From the NCBI GenBank assembly GCA_025356665.1, contig JANXRV010000044.1:21497-85496 (forward strand): a stretch of DNA of 64,000 nt. The letters are read 5' to 3'. The position numbers and the translations under genes are program-made. Shown here piece after piece: positions 16,765-25,010 of the stretch. This stretch comes from CAITSH01 sp025356665 (GTDB lineage: Bacteria > Pseudomonadota > Gammaproteobacteria > Burkholderiales > SG8-39). A model generated the notes under the pieces. That model searched no databases. It was given only the letters and a program-made list of their open reading frames with translations, and was not told the DNA's origin. Position 1 is the first letter of the stretch; each line of letters opens with the position of its first letter.

Positions 16765-17445
16765 CTAGGCCCGCCTTCCCGGACGAAAGTGGCTCGTATC
16801 ATCGTAGTAACGCGGGTCGTCGTTATCCGCCACCCAGCCTGGAATACCCAGCACCGGCAGCGGCGCAAGTGCGCGCGTCGAATGGAGCGAAGCCAGGGCC
16901 AGTGCGACGCGTTCATCGAGCAGGGCCCGCGGCAGGTCGGCATCAGCAGCAATAATCAGCGCATGCGCGGTGATGCCCTTGTAAGGTGCGAGCAGCTTTT
17001 CAGCCAGCGCATGACCCAGCACGTGAAAGCGCATCGCCAGCCGCGCCTCGACGCGGTGCTCCCAGAACAGCGGCTTCCATTTGAAGTCGCGCAACAAGGC
17101 CGCAAGCGCGGGGTCGGCACACGTGACGACAAGGCCGCTTTCATCGAACAGGGTCAGGGCGTCGCGCACCGGGCTGCGCAGGCTGCCCTGCTGCGCCGCC
17201 AGTTGTTCGCAATGCAGGCGGTTGAGCGCGGCCTTGCTCAGGGGAAAGTCCAGCCAGGCCCTGGCGTTGAGCAGGTCATGCACATTATCCGCCCGGGTGG
17301 CCACCGCCCCCGTGTCGCGGATGCGCTGTTCGTAGTTGAGGCCGTCTTCGTGAGGCGCAACAAAATGCAGCGGCGCACTGCCGCCGGAAACAAGGCCGCG
17401 CGCTGCAGCCTGTTGGTTGAGTTCGTCTAGGGAGAGAAACTTCAG
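16765..17445 (-). CDS. DUF3025 domain protein, probable CTG start overlapping pyrC stop
   Basis: A DUF3025-like protein of unknown function, about 226 residues. Family patterns: VHDLLNARAWLDFPLSKAALN, DALTLFDESG, GHALAEKLLAPYKG and LPVLGIPGW. The first standard start codon in frame is GTG 17304. Translating upstream on the minus strand gives 45 further residues with family character (LNYEQRIRDTGAVATRADN), so 17304 is too late. No ATG, GTG or TTG lies in that stretch. A CTG at 17445 overlaps the pyrC TGA as CTGA, mimicking ATGA coupling, so I propose it as the start. An alternative is initiation at GTG 17304, giving a 179-residue protein. Confidence 0.65.
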   Translation of the reverse strand: MKFLSLDELNQQAAARGLVSGGSAPLHFVAPHEDGLNYEQRIRDTGAVATRADNVHDLLNARAWLDFPLSKAALNRLHCEQLAAQQGSLRSPVRDALTLFDESGLVVTCADPALAALLRDFKWKPLFWEHRVEARLAMRFHVLGHALAEKLLAPYKGITAHALIIAADADLPRALLDERVALALASLHSTRALAPLPVLGIPGWVADNDDPRYYDDTSHFRPGRRA

Positions 17446-18479
17446 ACCAGGCGCCAGGATATGGGCTCCCCCGCGCGCAAGGGCACCAACTCCCCCTCTT
17501 CACCAAAAGGCAGTGTTGCAGCCACCTGCCATGGATCTTTTTTCAGCGTAATGCTGCCCTCGTTGCGCGGCAGGCGGTAAAAATCCGGGCCGTTGAAACT
17601 GGCAAAGGCCTCGAGCTTGTGCAACATGCCGACCTCGTCGAAGGCCTCGGCGTAAAGCTCAATGGCAGCGTGCGCCGTGTAGCAGCCGGCGTGCCCGCAC
17701 GTGGACTCCTTGTTACCGCGCGAATGCGGCGCGCTGTCGGTACCTAGAAAGAATTTCGCGCCGCCCCCCGTGGCCGCCTTGAGCAGCGCCTGGCGGTGCT
17801 CTTCGCGCTTGAGTATGGGCAGGCAGAAGTAATGCGGACGTATGCCGCCGGAAAACAGCGCGTTGCGGTTGAACAGCAGGTGGTGGGCGGTGATGGTGGC
17901 GCCGACCTTGGCCGGCGCCTTTGCCACATAGTCGGCGGCGTCACGCGTGGTGATGTGCTCGAGCACCACACGCAGGTCGGGAAAGCGCTCGACGATTTGC
18001 GGTGCGAGCACCGTCTCTATGAACACCTTTTCACGGTCAAATATGTCCACGGACGGATCGGTGACTTCACCGTGGATCAGCAGCGGCAAGTCGTAGTCCT
18101 GCATCGCCTCGAGCACCGGGAAGACACGCGACAGGCGCGTCACGCCCGAATCCGAGTTGGTGGTGGCGCCGGCCGGGTAATATTTCACCGCGTGCACGAT
18201 GCCCGACTGCTTGGCGCGGGCGATCTCCTCGGGCGTGGTCTGGTCGGTGAAATACAGCGTCATCAGCGGTTCGAATTTGCTCCCTGCCGGGAGGGCGTCG
18301 AGAATGCGCATGCGGTAACTCATGGCATCATCGGTGCTCACCACCGGCGGCTTTAGGTTGGGCATGACAATGGCGCGGGCGAACTGGCGCGCAGTGTCGG
18401 GCAGCACGGCGGCGAGCACTTCGCCGTCACGCAGGTGCAGGTGCCAATCGTCGGGTCGGGTCAGGGTCAGGGTTTGCAT
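17442..18479 (-). CDS. pyrC: Dihydroorotase (class II)
   Basis: A 345-residue dihydroorotase that cyclises N-carbamoyl-aspartate to dihydroorotate in pyrimidine synthesis, in the cytoplasm as a dimer. The zinc ligands DWHLHLRDG are at residues 11-19. The carboxylated lysine is expected in VKYYPAG, further His ligands are in LLIHGEV and LEHITT, and the catalytic Asp is in GTDSAPHSR. The length matches the E. coli-type class II enzyme. DUF3025 follows with a 4-base overlap and is probably translationally coupled. Confidence 0.97.
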   Translation of the reverse strand: MQTLTLTRPDDWHLHLRDGEVLAAVLPDTARQFARAIVMPNLKPPVVSTDDAMSYRMRILDALPAGSKFEPLMTLYFTDQTTPEEIARAKQSGIVHAVKYYPAGATTNSDSGVTRLSRVFPVLEAMQDYDLPLLIHGEVTDPSVDIFDREKVFIETVLAPQIVERFPDLRVVLEHITTRDAADYVAKAPAKVGATITAHHLLFNRNALFSGGIRPHYFCLPILKREEHRQALLKAATGGGAKFFLGTDSAPHSRGNKESTCGHAGCYTAHAAIELYAEAFDEVGMLHKLEAFASFNGPDFYRLPRNEGSITLKKDPWQVAATLPFGEEGELVPLRAGEPISWRLV

Positions 18480-18603
18480 GCGGTATTTTCTTGACGTGAA
18501 TAGAGGTAAATGAAGACGGGGCAGGCGTGCTGCTGAGCGTCAATTTTAACCGCTAGCAGCCAGCGCAGCCCGCGCTTCGGCGCGACCGGAAAATGACCGG
18601 TAT

Positions 18604-18648
18604 GCCGGCTGAAAACCCGCGCCAGGAAAGGCTTTCCAGCCATTCCCC
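18604..18648. repeat. REP-like palindromic repeat, copy 3
   Basis: GCCGGCTGAAAACCCGCGCC, then AGGAAAGGCTTTCCAGCC and ATTCCCC. It lies 12 bases beyond the 3' end of rsmI and upstream of pyrC. It shares TTTCCAGCCATTCCC with copy 6. Confidence 0.75.
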
Positions 18649-18660
18649 CCTCAGGCCGGC

Positions 18661-19569
18661 TCAAACCCCATCATCATCATTGCGGCGACCGGCGCGCGCC
18701 AGCGCATGTGCGTAGAGCACGTCCCGCGGCACGCCGGTGATCGCGGCGGCAAGCTTGGCGGCCTTGGCCGGCGGCAGTTCGGCGGCAACGAGGGCCAGCA
18801 CGCGCTCGGCCTCGACATCGAGCGCGCGCTCGGCCTCGGCCCCAGGGGCGCCGGACACGATCAGCACAAATTCACCACGGCGGTTGTTGTCGTCGGCGGC
18901 AAGCCAGGCCTGCGCCTGGTCTAGCCGGCAACGGTGAATCGACTCGAACATCTTGGTCAGTTCGCGCGCCAGCACCACGGTGCGTCCGGGCTCGAAGCTC
19001 TCGGCGAGGTCGTCAATGCACTCGGCGATGCGATGCGGTGCCTCGTAAAAAACCAGCGCGTGTGGCAGGTCGCACAAGGACTCGAGCACCTTGCGCCGCG
19101 CCCCCGCCTTGGCCGGCAAAAAACCGTAAAACAAAAATGCCGTTTCAACCATGCCGGCCGCAGATAGCGCGGTGATCGCGGCGTTGGGGCCGGGAATGGG
19201 GGTGACGCGATAACCTGCATCGAGCACGCGCGCAACGGCCAGCGCCCCCGGATCGGAGATGGCCGGGGTGCCCGCATCGCTGACCAGGGCCACCGATTGT
19301 CCAGCGGCGAGCGCAGCGATCAGTTTGTCGGCGACGCGCGCCTCATTGTGTTCGTGCAAGGCCAGCAACCTGCCCTTGATACCGTGATGGGCCAGCAGGT
19401 TGGCCGTGGTGCGCGTATCTTCGGCGGCGACCAGGTCGGCGCCGCGCAGCGTTTCCAGCGCACGCAGCGTGATATCGCCCAGATTACCAAGCGGCGTGGC
19501 GACCACATATAATTGGCCTCCCTCAATGCGGCCCCCAATCACAGGTGTGTGCTCATGCGGCTTGGTCAT
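18661..19569 (-). CDS. rsmI: 16S rRNA (cytidine-1402-2'-O)-methyltransferase
   Basis: A 302-residue SAM-dependent enzyme of the tetrapyrrole-methylase fold that 2'-O-methylates C1402 in the decoding site of 16S rRNA. Motifs: YVVATPLGNLGDITLRAL, AEDTRTTANLL, LVSDAGTPAISDPG and PIPGPNAAITALSAAG, all typical. The C-terminal extension (PPAKAAKLAAAITGVPRD) is the small helical domain of the family. It is divergent from lpoA, and the two coding regions overlap by 15 bases at their 5' ends if both ATGs are right. That leaves promoters lying inside coding sequence. Confidence 0.96.
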   Translation of the reverse strand: MTKPHEHTPVIGGRIEGGQLYVVATPLGNLGDITLRALETLRGADLVAAEDTRTTANLLAHHGIKGRLLALHEHNEARVADKLIAALAAGQSVALVSDAGTPAISDPGALAVARVLDAGYRVTPIPGPNAAITALSAAGMVETAFLFYGFLPAKAGARRKVLESLCDLPHALVFYEAPHRIAECIDDLAESFEPGRTVVLARELTKMFESIHRCRLDQAQAWLAADDNNRRGEFVLIVSGAPGAEAERALDVEAERVLALVAAELPPAKAAKLAAAITGVPRDVLYAHALARAGRRNDDDGV

Positions 19570-20721
19570 GGCGTTGCGCGGCTTCGGTTGATGTTGTCAT
19601 TGCTGCCCTTATTGCTGCTGGCGCCGGCATTGTGCGCGGCCCAGGGCAAAGCGGCAAGCACCGGAAACGCGCCCGCCGCGGCTGCGGCCGCAGCGGCAGC
19701 GCCACAGTCAGGGGTGACAGGCGCGACCGGCGCAGCGGCGGCTACGCTGCCGCTGCAGCCCGCCGGCGAGATCGCGCTGCTACTGCCGCTCAAGTCGGCT
19801 GATTTCCAGGCCGCCGCCGATGCACTGCGCCTGGGCTTTATGACTGCCCGCGAGCGCGACGGCGACAAGATCTCGGTCACCATTCGCGCCACCGACGCCT
19901 CGGGCGAGAACATCATGCTCGAGTACGATGCCGCCGTGCGCGCCGGCGCAAAGGTGGTGGTAGGCCCGCTGACGCGATCGGGCGTCGCCGCCCTTGCCGC
20001 CAGCGGCCGCGTCAATGTGCCGACCCTTGCGCTCAATTACCCCGAGCCGCAAGCCAACATGCCGGAAAAGCTCTACGGCTTCGGCCTGTCGATCGAACTG
20101 GAGGCGCGCCAGGTCGCGCTACAGGCCTGGATCGATGGCATCAAGGACGTGCTGGCCGTCACCGCATCATCCCCGCTGGCACGCCGCGCCAGCCTCGCGT
20201 TTAGCGAAAGTTTTCGCGCGCTTGGCGGCGTCATCAGCGAGTCCCTTGAGTTCACCCCGGCCTCCGATCTTGCGCAACTCAAGCTCATTGTCACCAACAG
20301 CGGGGCGGACGGGATCTTCCTTGCCGCCGATGTCGAGCAGGCGCGCCAGGTGAGGCCCTTCCTCTCAGCCGCGCTGCCCACCTATGCCACCTCGCTGCTC
20401 TACTCAGGACGCAACGATGCGCTCGCCAATGTCGACCTTAACGGCATCCGCTTTGTCGAAATGCCCTGGCTGGTGCAGCCCGATCACCCGGCGGTGATGA
20501 GCTATCCGCGCTTTGACAGCATCGCCCCGGAGTTGCAACGCTTTTACGCGCTCGGGGTGGACGCGTTTCGCCTCGCCTCGGAGTTGGTGCGCAAGCGCAG
20601 CGGCATCACCCTGGACGGGGTCACCGGCAAGCTGACCTTGCTGCGCGGAACGGTTGAACGCGAAGCGGTCGCAGCGCAGTTTCGAGACGGTGCCGCGATA
20701 GCGCTGAGCCCTTCGCGCTGA
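19555..20721 (+). CDS. lpoA: LpoA-like penicillin-binding protein activator (periplasmic binding fold)
   Basis: A 388-residue envelope protein of the LpoA/YraM family. In enterobacteria LpoA is an outer-membrane lipoprotein that activates PBP1A. Here the leader MRLGHGVARLRLMLSL lacks a proper lipobox (PALC has Leu at -1), so it is probably cleaved by signal peptidase I near CAAQG. The N-terminal TPR domain of E. coli LpoA is missing; only the type I periplasmic-binding fold (EIALLLPLKSADFQAAA, VVGPLTRSGVAAL, VPTLALNYPE) is present. ATG 19555 has AGGTG upstream; ATG 19591 would avoid overlap with rsmI but lacks one. The gene order rsmI / lpoA / yraN matches the E. coli yra block. Confidence 0.85.
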   Translation: MRLGHGVARLRLMLSLLPLLLLAPALCAAQGKAASTGNAPAAAAAAAAAPQSGVTGATGAAAATLPLQPAGEIALLLPLKSADFQAAADALRLGFMTARERDGDKISVTIRATDASGENIMLEYDAAVRAGAKVVVGPLTRSGVAALAASGRVNVPTLALNYPEPQANMPEKLYGFGLSIELEARQVALQAWIDGIKDVLAVTASSPLARRASLAFSESFRALGGVISESLEFTPASDLAQLKLIVTNSGADGIFLAADVEQARQVRPFLSAALPTYATSLLYSGRNDALANVDLNGIRFVEMPWLVQPDHPAVMSYPRFDSIAPELQRFYALGVDAFRLASELVRKRSGITLDGVTGKLTLLRGTVEREAVAAQFRDGAAIALSPSR

Positions 20722-20784
20722 CACGCCCAGCCGGGGCAGCGGCAGGGTCGGGAAAAGGCAAAAAAACAGCAGGGGAAAATAAAC

Positions 20785-21132
20785 GTGTTGAAACCGGGCG
20801 CGGGCCAAACCGCCGAGGACATCGCCGCAAACTGGTTGCAAAAACAGGGTCTGCGCCTGGTGACGCGCAATTTTCGCTGCCGCGCCGGCGAAATCGACCT
20901 GATCCTGCGCGATGGCCCAAGCCTGGTCTTCGCCGAGGTGCGTTATCGCGCCAGCCAGGCCTTCGGCGGCGCGGCGGCGAGCATTGATGCAAAAAAGCGT
21001 CATCGCATCCTCACCGCCGCGCGTTACTACCTCATGGACAAACCCGATCAGGCCTGCCGTTTCGATGTGATCGTACTCGACCGGCTCGACGCGGCGGCGG
21101 TTGAATGGCTGCGCGACGCCTTCGGCGAATAG
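20785..21132 (+). CDS. yraN: YraN family (UPF0102) putative endonuclease
   Basis: A 115-residue protein of the UPF0102/YraN family, which has a restriction-endonuclease-like (PD-D/ExK) fold. Motifs: GQTAEDIAANWL, GLRLVTRNFRCRAGEIDLI (metal-binding Glu and Asp) and VFAEVRYR, in which the family's usual K of EVK is Arg. The GTG start at 20785 follows AGGGGA. The cellular role is unknown; fold suggests a Holliday-junction-resolvase-like nuclease. The HIRAN gene overlaps its last 28 bases. Confidence 0.92.
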   Translation: MLKPGAGQTAEDIAANWLQKQGLRLVTRNFRCRAGEIDLILRDGPSLVFAEVRYRASQAFGGAAASIDAKKRHRILTAARYYLMDKPDQACRFDVIVLDRLDAAAVEWLRDAFGE

Positions 21133-21536
21133 CGCCGGATAGCCCGTCTCAGGCCCGGACCCGCAGGCTCGCGGCGGCCGCGCTGCTGGCGGCCTTATGG
21201 TGGGGCGCCGCGGCGCCCGCGGCGGCGCAGCAGGTGCGCATGCTGGTGCAAAGCTCCCCCCTGGCCGGCTTCAGCCACCACGAGGGGCGCGCGCTGTGGC
21301 CCGGTTTGTCTCGCGGCGATACCCTGGCGCTGGTGCGCGAGGTCGACAATCCGCACGATGCCAACGCGGTGGCGGTGCTGTGGCGCGGCCACAAGCTGGG
21401 CTATGTGCCGCGCACGCAAAACACCGCCCTCGCCTGGGCCATGGATCGCGGCGAAACGATCAGCGCGCGCATCAGCGCATTGCGCAAGGCACGCAATCCG
21501 CGCAAACGGATTGAATTTGAAGTGTTTGTGGAATAA
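21105..21536 (+). CDS. Exported HIRAN-domain protein
   Basis: A 143-residue protein with a signal peptide (RRLAAAALLAALWWGAAA, cleavage near AAAQQ) followed by one HIRAN domain: SPLAGFSHHEGRALWPGL, then EVDNPHDANAVAV and GHKLGYVPR. HIRAN domains bind 3' DNA ends in eukaryotic HLTF helicases. Bacterial stand-alone versions are uncharacterised, and an exported form would meet different ligands. The start ATG 21105 lies inside yraN (28-base overlap), so the genes are likely coupled. Confidence in domain is high, in export moderate, in function none. Confidence 0.85.
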   Translation: MAARRLRRIAPDSPSQARTRRLAAAALLAALWWGAAAPAAAQQVRMLVQSSPLAGFSHHEGRALWPGLSRGDTLALVREVDNPHDANAVAVLWRGHKLGYVPRTQNTALAWAMDRGETISARISALRKARNPRKRIEFEVFVE

Positions 21537-21670
21537 GCACGCCGGGAGGCGGGGCGAAGCCTGACGGTGGTGTAAACTGGCCCCCTACGCCTTAGTGGTC
21601 ATACGCTCCAGACGCGAGCACAAAAAAGCACGCGCCGGCAGCCCCGACGGCAGCAGACAAGAAAGAAGGA

Positions 21671-22264
21671 ATGGATCTAACAGCCCGCATCATCCGGCAC
21701 TTTCAGGACAGCGCCCAAACAAAACTGGACGCAGTAGCGGCACTCGCCGGGCCGGTCGCCCGCGCCGCCGAACTCATGGCTGACGCCCTCAAAGCCGGCG
21801 CCAAGGTCATGGCCTGCGGCAACGGCGGCTCGGCCGCCGATGCGCAGCACTTTGCCGCCGAGTTGCTCGGCCGTTTCGAGCGCGAGCGCGGCGAACTGGC
21901 CGCACTGGCCCTGACCACCGACACCTCGGCCATCACCGCCATCGCCAACGACTACGATTACAACCAGGTGTTCGCCAAGCAGTTGCGCGGCCTCGGCCGC
22001 AAGGGCGATGTACTGCTGGCCATTTCCACCAGCGGCAACTCGGCCAACGTCGTCGAAGCCATCGCCGCCGCACACGAGCGCGGCATCCGCGTGGTGGCGC
22101 TGACCGGCAAGGACGGCGGCAAGATCGGCGCCATGCTCAAGGCGGATGACGTAAATCTTTGCGTTCCCAATAGCCGCACCGCACGCATACAGGAGGTGCA
22201 TCTTTTGATGCTCCACTGCCTGTGCGACGGCATCGACCAACTTTTGTTCGGAGAAACCACATGA
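21671..22264 (+). CDS. gmhA: SIS-domain phosphoheptose isomerase (GmhA/DiaA)
   Basis: A 197-residue SIS protein. GmhA converts sedoheptulose 7-phosphate to D-glycero-manno-heptose 7-phosphate for LPS core; the paralogue DiaA binds DnaA. Motifs: ACGNGGSAADAQHFAAEL (phosphate loop), ISTSGNSANVVEA and the metal-ligand region RIQEVHLLMLH. The position behind yraN and before a BON lipoprotein is the E. coli diaA position, while beta-proteobacteria often annotate it gmhA. The other heptose gene rfaE2 is at 44603. GAAAGAAGG precedes ATG 21671. Confidence 0.88.
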   Translation: MDLTARIIRHFQDSAQTKLDAVAALAGPVARAAELMADALKAGAKVMACGNGGSAADAQHFAAELLGRFERERGELAALALTTDTSAITAIANDYDYNQVFAKQLRGLGRKGDVLLAISTSGNSANVVEAIAAAHERGIRVVALTGKDGGKIGAMLKADDVNLCVPNSRTARIQEVHLLMLHCLCDGIDQLLFGETT

Positions 22265-22848
22265 ACAAGCTGCGCCTCGTCACACTCGCCCTCACCATCG
22301 CACTGCCGCCGCTGTTGCAGGGCTGCCTCCCCGTGGTCGCAGCGGGCGCCGGCGCCGGGGTGCTGGTCGCAACCGACCGGCGCACCTCCGGCACCTACCT
22401 CGAGGACGAGGGCATAGAGATCAAGACGGGCGGTCGCATCAGTGACAAGTACAAGGACCGCGTGCACATCAACATCACCAGCTACAACCGCACGGTGCTG
22501 CTGACCGGCGAGGTGCCCACGGCGGAAATAAAAGCCGACATCGAAAAAATCGCCGGCGAAGTGACCAACGTCAAGAGCGTGGCCAACGAAGTGCAGGTCG
22601 CCGCCATCACCTCGCTTAGCGCGCGCGGCAACGACGGCTATATCACCTCCAAGGTAAAGGCGCGCTTTGTCGACGCCAACAAATTCTCGGCCAACCACGT
22701 CAAAGTCGTTACCGAGGCCGGCGCCGTCTACCTGCTCGGCATGGTCACGCGCCAGGAAGCCGACGATGCCGTCGAGGTGGCGCGCACCACCGGCGGCGTG
22801 ATCAAGGTTGTCAAGCTGTTCGAATACCTCGCCACCGCACCCAAGTAA
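22261..22848 (+). CDS. dolP: Two-BON-domain lipoprotein (DolP/YraP-like)
   Basis: A 195-residue outer-membrane lipoprotein. The lipobox is LLQGC (Cys near residue 22). Two BON domains follow, about residues 65-125 (DRVHINITSYNRTVLLTGEV) and 135-190 (HVKVVTEAGAVYLLGMVT). DolP supports outer-membrane integrity and BAM function in E. coli. The start ATG overlaps the gmhA TGA by four bases, a coupled pair. A REP-like repeat follows the stop. Confidence 0.92.
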   Translation: MNKLRLVTLALTIALPPLLQGCLPVVAAGAGAGVLVATDRRTSGTYLEDEGIEIKTGGRISDKYKDRVHINITSYNRTVLLTGEVPTAEIKADIEKIAGEVTNVKSVANEVQVAAITSLSARGNDGYITSKVKARFVDANKFSANHVKVVTEAGAVYLLGMVTRQEADDAVEVARTTGGVIKVVKLFEYLATAPK

Positions 22849-22858
22849 ATCAATGTAG

Positions 22859-22901
22859 TGGCTGGAAACGCCCGCCTGGCGCGGGTTTCCAGCCATACCC
22901 T
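22859..22901. repeat. REP-like palindromic repeat, copy 4 (near-perfect palindrome)
   Basis: GGCTGGAAAC (22860-22869) pairs perfectly with GTTTCCAGCC (22885-22894), with inner CCCGC and GCGGG also pairing. It sits 11 bases after the dolP stop and before the convergent cyclase-kinase gene, so a stem-loop would separate both transcripts. Confidence 0.85.
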
Positions 22902-22936
22902 ATGGTGGAAAACCGGCCGCAACCCTTTGCGACGGG

Positions 22937-24997
22937 CTAGCGTGAGCTCATCTGCGCCGTGGCAATGGCGATTTTTGTCCACAGCGCATCAATGGCCTCG
23001 AGCACCGCATCTGCGCTGGCGAAACGCTCGGACAGCTTTTTCGCCATCATGCGATTGAGCAACTCCTGGTAACCGGAAAGCTCATCGGGCAGGCTCGGCA
23101 CCGGCGAGTTTATGTGCTGGTTGAGGATGTCGATCATGTTGTCGTCGTTGTAGGGGCGCTTTTGCGTCAGCATTTCATAAAAGATGATGCCAAGACTGTA
23201 GATATCAGAGCCCTCGACCGCAGGCACGCCGCTCGCCTGCTCGGGCGAGAGGTAGTAGGGCGTACCGAACACAAGGCCGTGCTGCGTCATCTCCAGATTT
23301 GTCGCATCGGTCTTGCGCGCCACGCCAAAATCCACCAGCCCGATGGTGCCATCGGCCCGGACCATCATATTGGCCGGCTTGATGTCGCGGTGGATGATGC
23401 CGCGGCGGTGGATCTCACCCAACGCGCCGGCCGCCTGCGCCAGCAGCGACATCGTCTCGCGCGGTGTCAGGCCGCCCCTGATCAGGTCTGACAAAGTGCC
23501 GCCGTTGAAGTATTCCATGGCGATGTAGGCGTATTCCTTGCCAAAGCCCTGGTCGAAAATTTTCACCACGTTGGGGTGGTCGATCGAGGCCAATATCTGG
23601 GCTTCGCGCATGAAGCGATCTATCATGTCCTTGTTGCCCGCGGCGCTGACAATCTTGAGGACCACCTCGGCGTTGTCGCTTTCGCGCTTTGCCAGGTAGA
23701 CGCTGGACATACCCCCTTCACCGATTTTGCCGCCGATGCGGTAGCCGGCAATACTCAAGGGTTTGGCCAAGTCGCCGCTGATCTGCGAGGTGATAAGGCG
23801 CAGCGCCTCGTTGAGCGCCCCCTTGGCCGCCTCGGCGGTGTTGGCGGCGTTGGCGCGAAGCGCGTCGCGCACACTTTTCGGCAGTTCGAAATTGCCCGCC
23901 GTCGTCTGCCCGTCCTGGCCAACGCCGATCACCTCAAACACCTCGACCGGCTCGGAACGCCCGCGCAGGAAAATTCTTGCATCGGCCCCGCGCGACACAC
24001 CGGAACCGGCCGCCTCGACGGTGGCACGGCTTGCCACAACCACCCAGCCCAATTCCTTGGTCTTGCCCTCGAGCCGCGAGGCGACGTTGACCGAGTCCCC
24101 GATCACCGTCCACTCCTGATTGCCTTGCGCGCCGACCCGGCACATCATGATCTCCCCGGTGTGCAGGCCCGAGCCGACACTGAACTCGGGCAAGGTGCTG
24201 GAGCCGTGTTTTTCATGCACCCAGTCGCGAAAACGATGCGCAACAACGGCCAAACCCAGCGCCGCGCGTAAAGCGCGCCTGGCGTGGTTGGGGTCGGCGT
24301 CGGTCGGCTCGAACAGCACCATCACGCCGTCGCCAAGCAGCTTGGTGATGCGCCCGCCTTGCGCGAGGATGGGCTGGCAGGCGCGCTCGAAATAAGTGTT
24401 GAGCAGCAGGGCCGTGTCGGCAGCCGTAAGGCGCTCCGAATAGGTGGTGAAATTGCGGATATCGGAGAACAGCACCGTGGCATTGAGCATGCGTCCGGTC
24501 CTGCCTCGCGGATCCACCTTTTCGACGATCTCCAGCGCGCCATCGCCTGCGAGCCGGCCGGCATATTGTGCCTGCAGTTCGTCCACCTTGAGCGTCAAGC
24601 GGCCCTCGAACACATTCTCAATCTCGGCATGGCGCTTTAGCCGGCTGGTGACCGCCTCGATGAGGTCGTCGCGCGTGAATGGTTTGGTCAGGTAGTCATC
24701 GGCGCCAAGGTTCATGCCGCGGCGCATGCTGGCACGATCGTCCAGCGCGGTCAGGAAAATGAACGGTATGTCTGCGAATCGCACCTCGGAACGCAGCGCA
24801 TCGAGCACACCAAAGCCGTCCATCTCCGGCATCATTACATCGCACAGCACCAGGTCGGGCAGGAAGTCCAGCGCCACCTCCACCCCGCGCCGGCCGTTCT
24901 CGGCATTGCGCACATCATAGCCCTCGCCCCTGAGCATCAGGCTGATGTTGGTGCGGATGGAGGCCTCGTCCTCGATCACCAGTATTTTCTGTTTCAT
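22937..24997 (-). CDS. Receiver - class III adenylate/guanylate cyclase - Ser/Thr kinase fusion
   Basis: A 686-residue cytoplasmic protein in three parts. Residues 3-120: receiver domain with acidic pair E9/D10, phosphoacceptor D53 (CDVMMPEMDG), T83 and K105. About 165-350: class III cyclase with metal Asp D179 (LFSDIRNFT), K219 and D223 (TKLLGDGVM), and WTVIGDSVNVASRLE carrying the transition-state Asn and Arg. The catalytic set looks complete and adenylate-type. About 420-675: Hanks-type kinase with GEGGMSSVY, VLK, HRDIKPANMM, VDFGVAR and GTPYYLSPEQ, also complete. No membrane segment. ATG 24997; the open frame upstream is a shadow of the kinase gene. It follows the histidine kinase by 13 bases, presumably its partner. 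Substrates are unknown. Confidence 0.92.
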   Translation of the reverse strand: MKQKILVIEDEASIRTNISLMLRGEGYDVRNAENGRRGVEVALDFLPDLVLCDVMMPEMDGFGVLDALRSEVRFADIPFIFLTALDDRASMRRGMNLGADDYLTKPFTRDDLIEAVTSRLKRHAEIENVFEGRLTLKVDELQAQYAGRLAGDGALEIVEKVDPRGRTGRMLNATVLFSDIRNFTTYSERLTAADTALLLNTYFERACQPILAQGGRITKLLGDGVMVLFEPTDADPNHARRALRAALGLAVVAHRFRDWVHEKHGSSTLPEFSVGSGLHTGEIMMCRVGAQGNQEWTVIGDSVNVASRLEGKTKELGWVVVASRATVEAAGSGVSRGADARIFLRGRSEPVEVFEVIGVGQDGQTTAGNFELPKSVRDALRANAANTAEAAKGALNEALRLITSQISGDLAKPLSIAGYRIGGKIGEGGMSSVYLAKRESDNAEVVLKIVSAAGNKDMIDRFMREAQILASIDHPNVVKIFDQGFGKEYAYIAMEYFNGGTLSDLIRGGLTPRETMSLLAQAAGALGEIHRRGIIHRDIKPANMMVRADGTIGLVDFGVARKTDATNLEMTQHGLVFGTPYYLSPEQASGVPAVEGSDIYSLGIIFYEMLTQKRPYNDDNMIDILNQHINSPVPSLPDELSGYQELLNRMMAKKLSERFASADAVLEAIDALWTKIAIATAQMSSR

Positions 24998-25010
24998 GTC
25001 CGCTCCCGCG

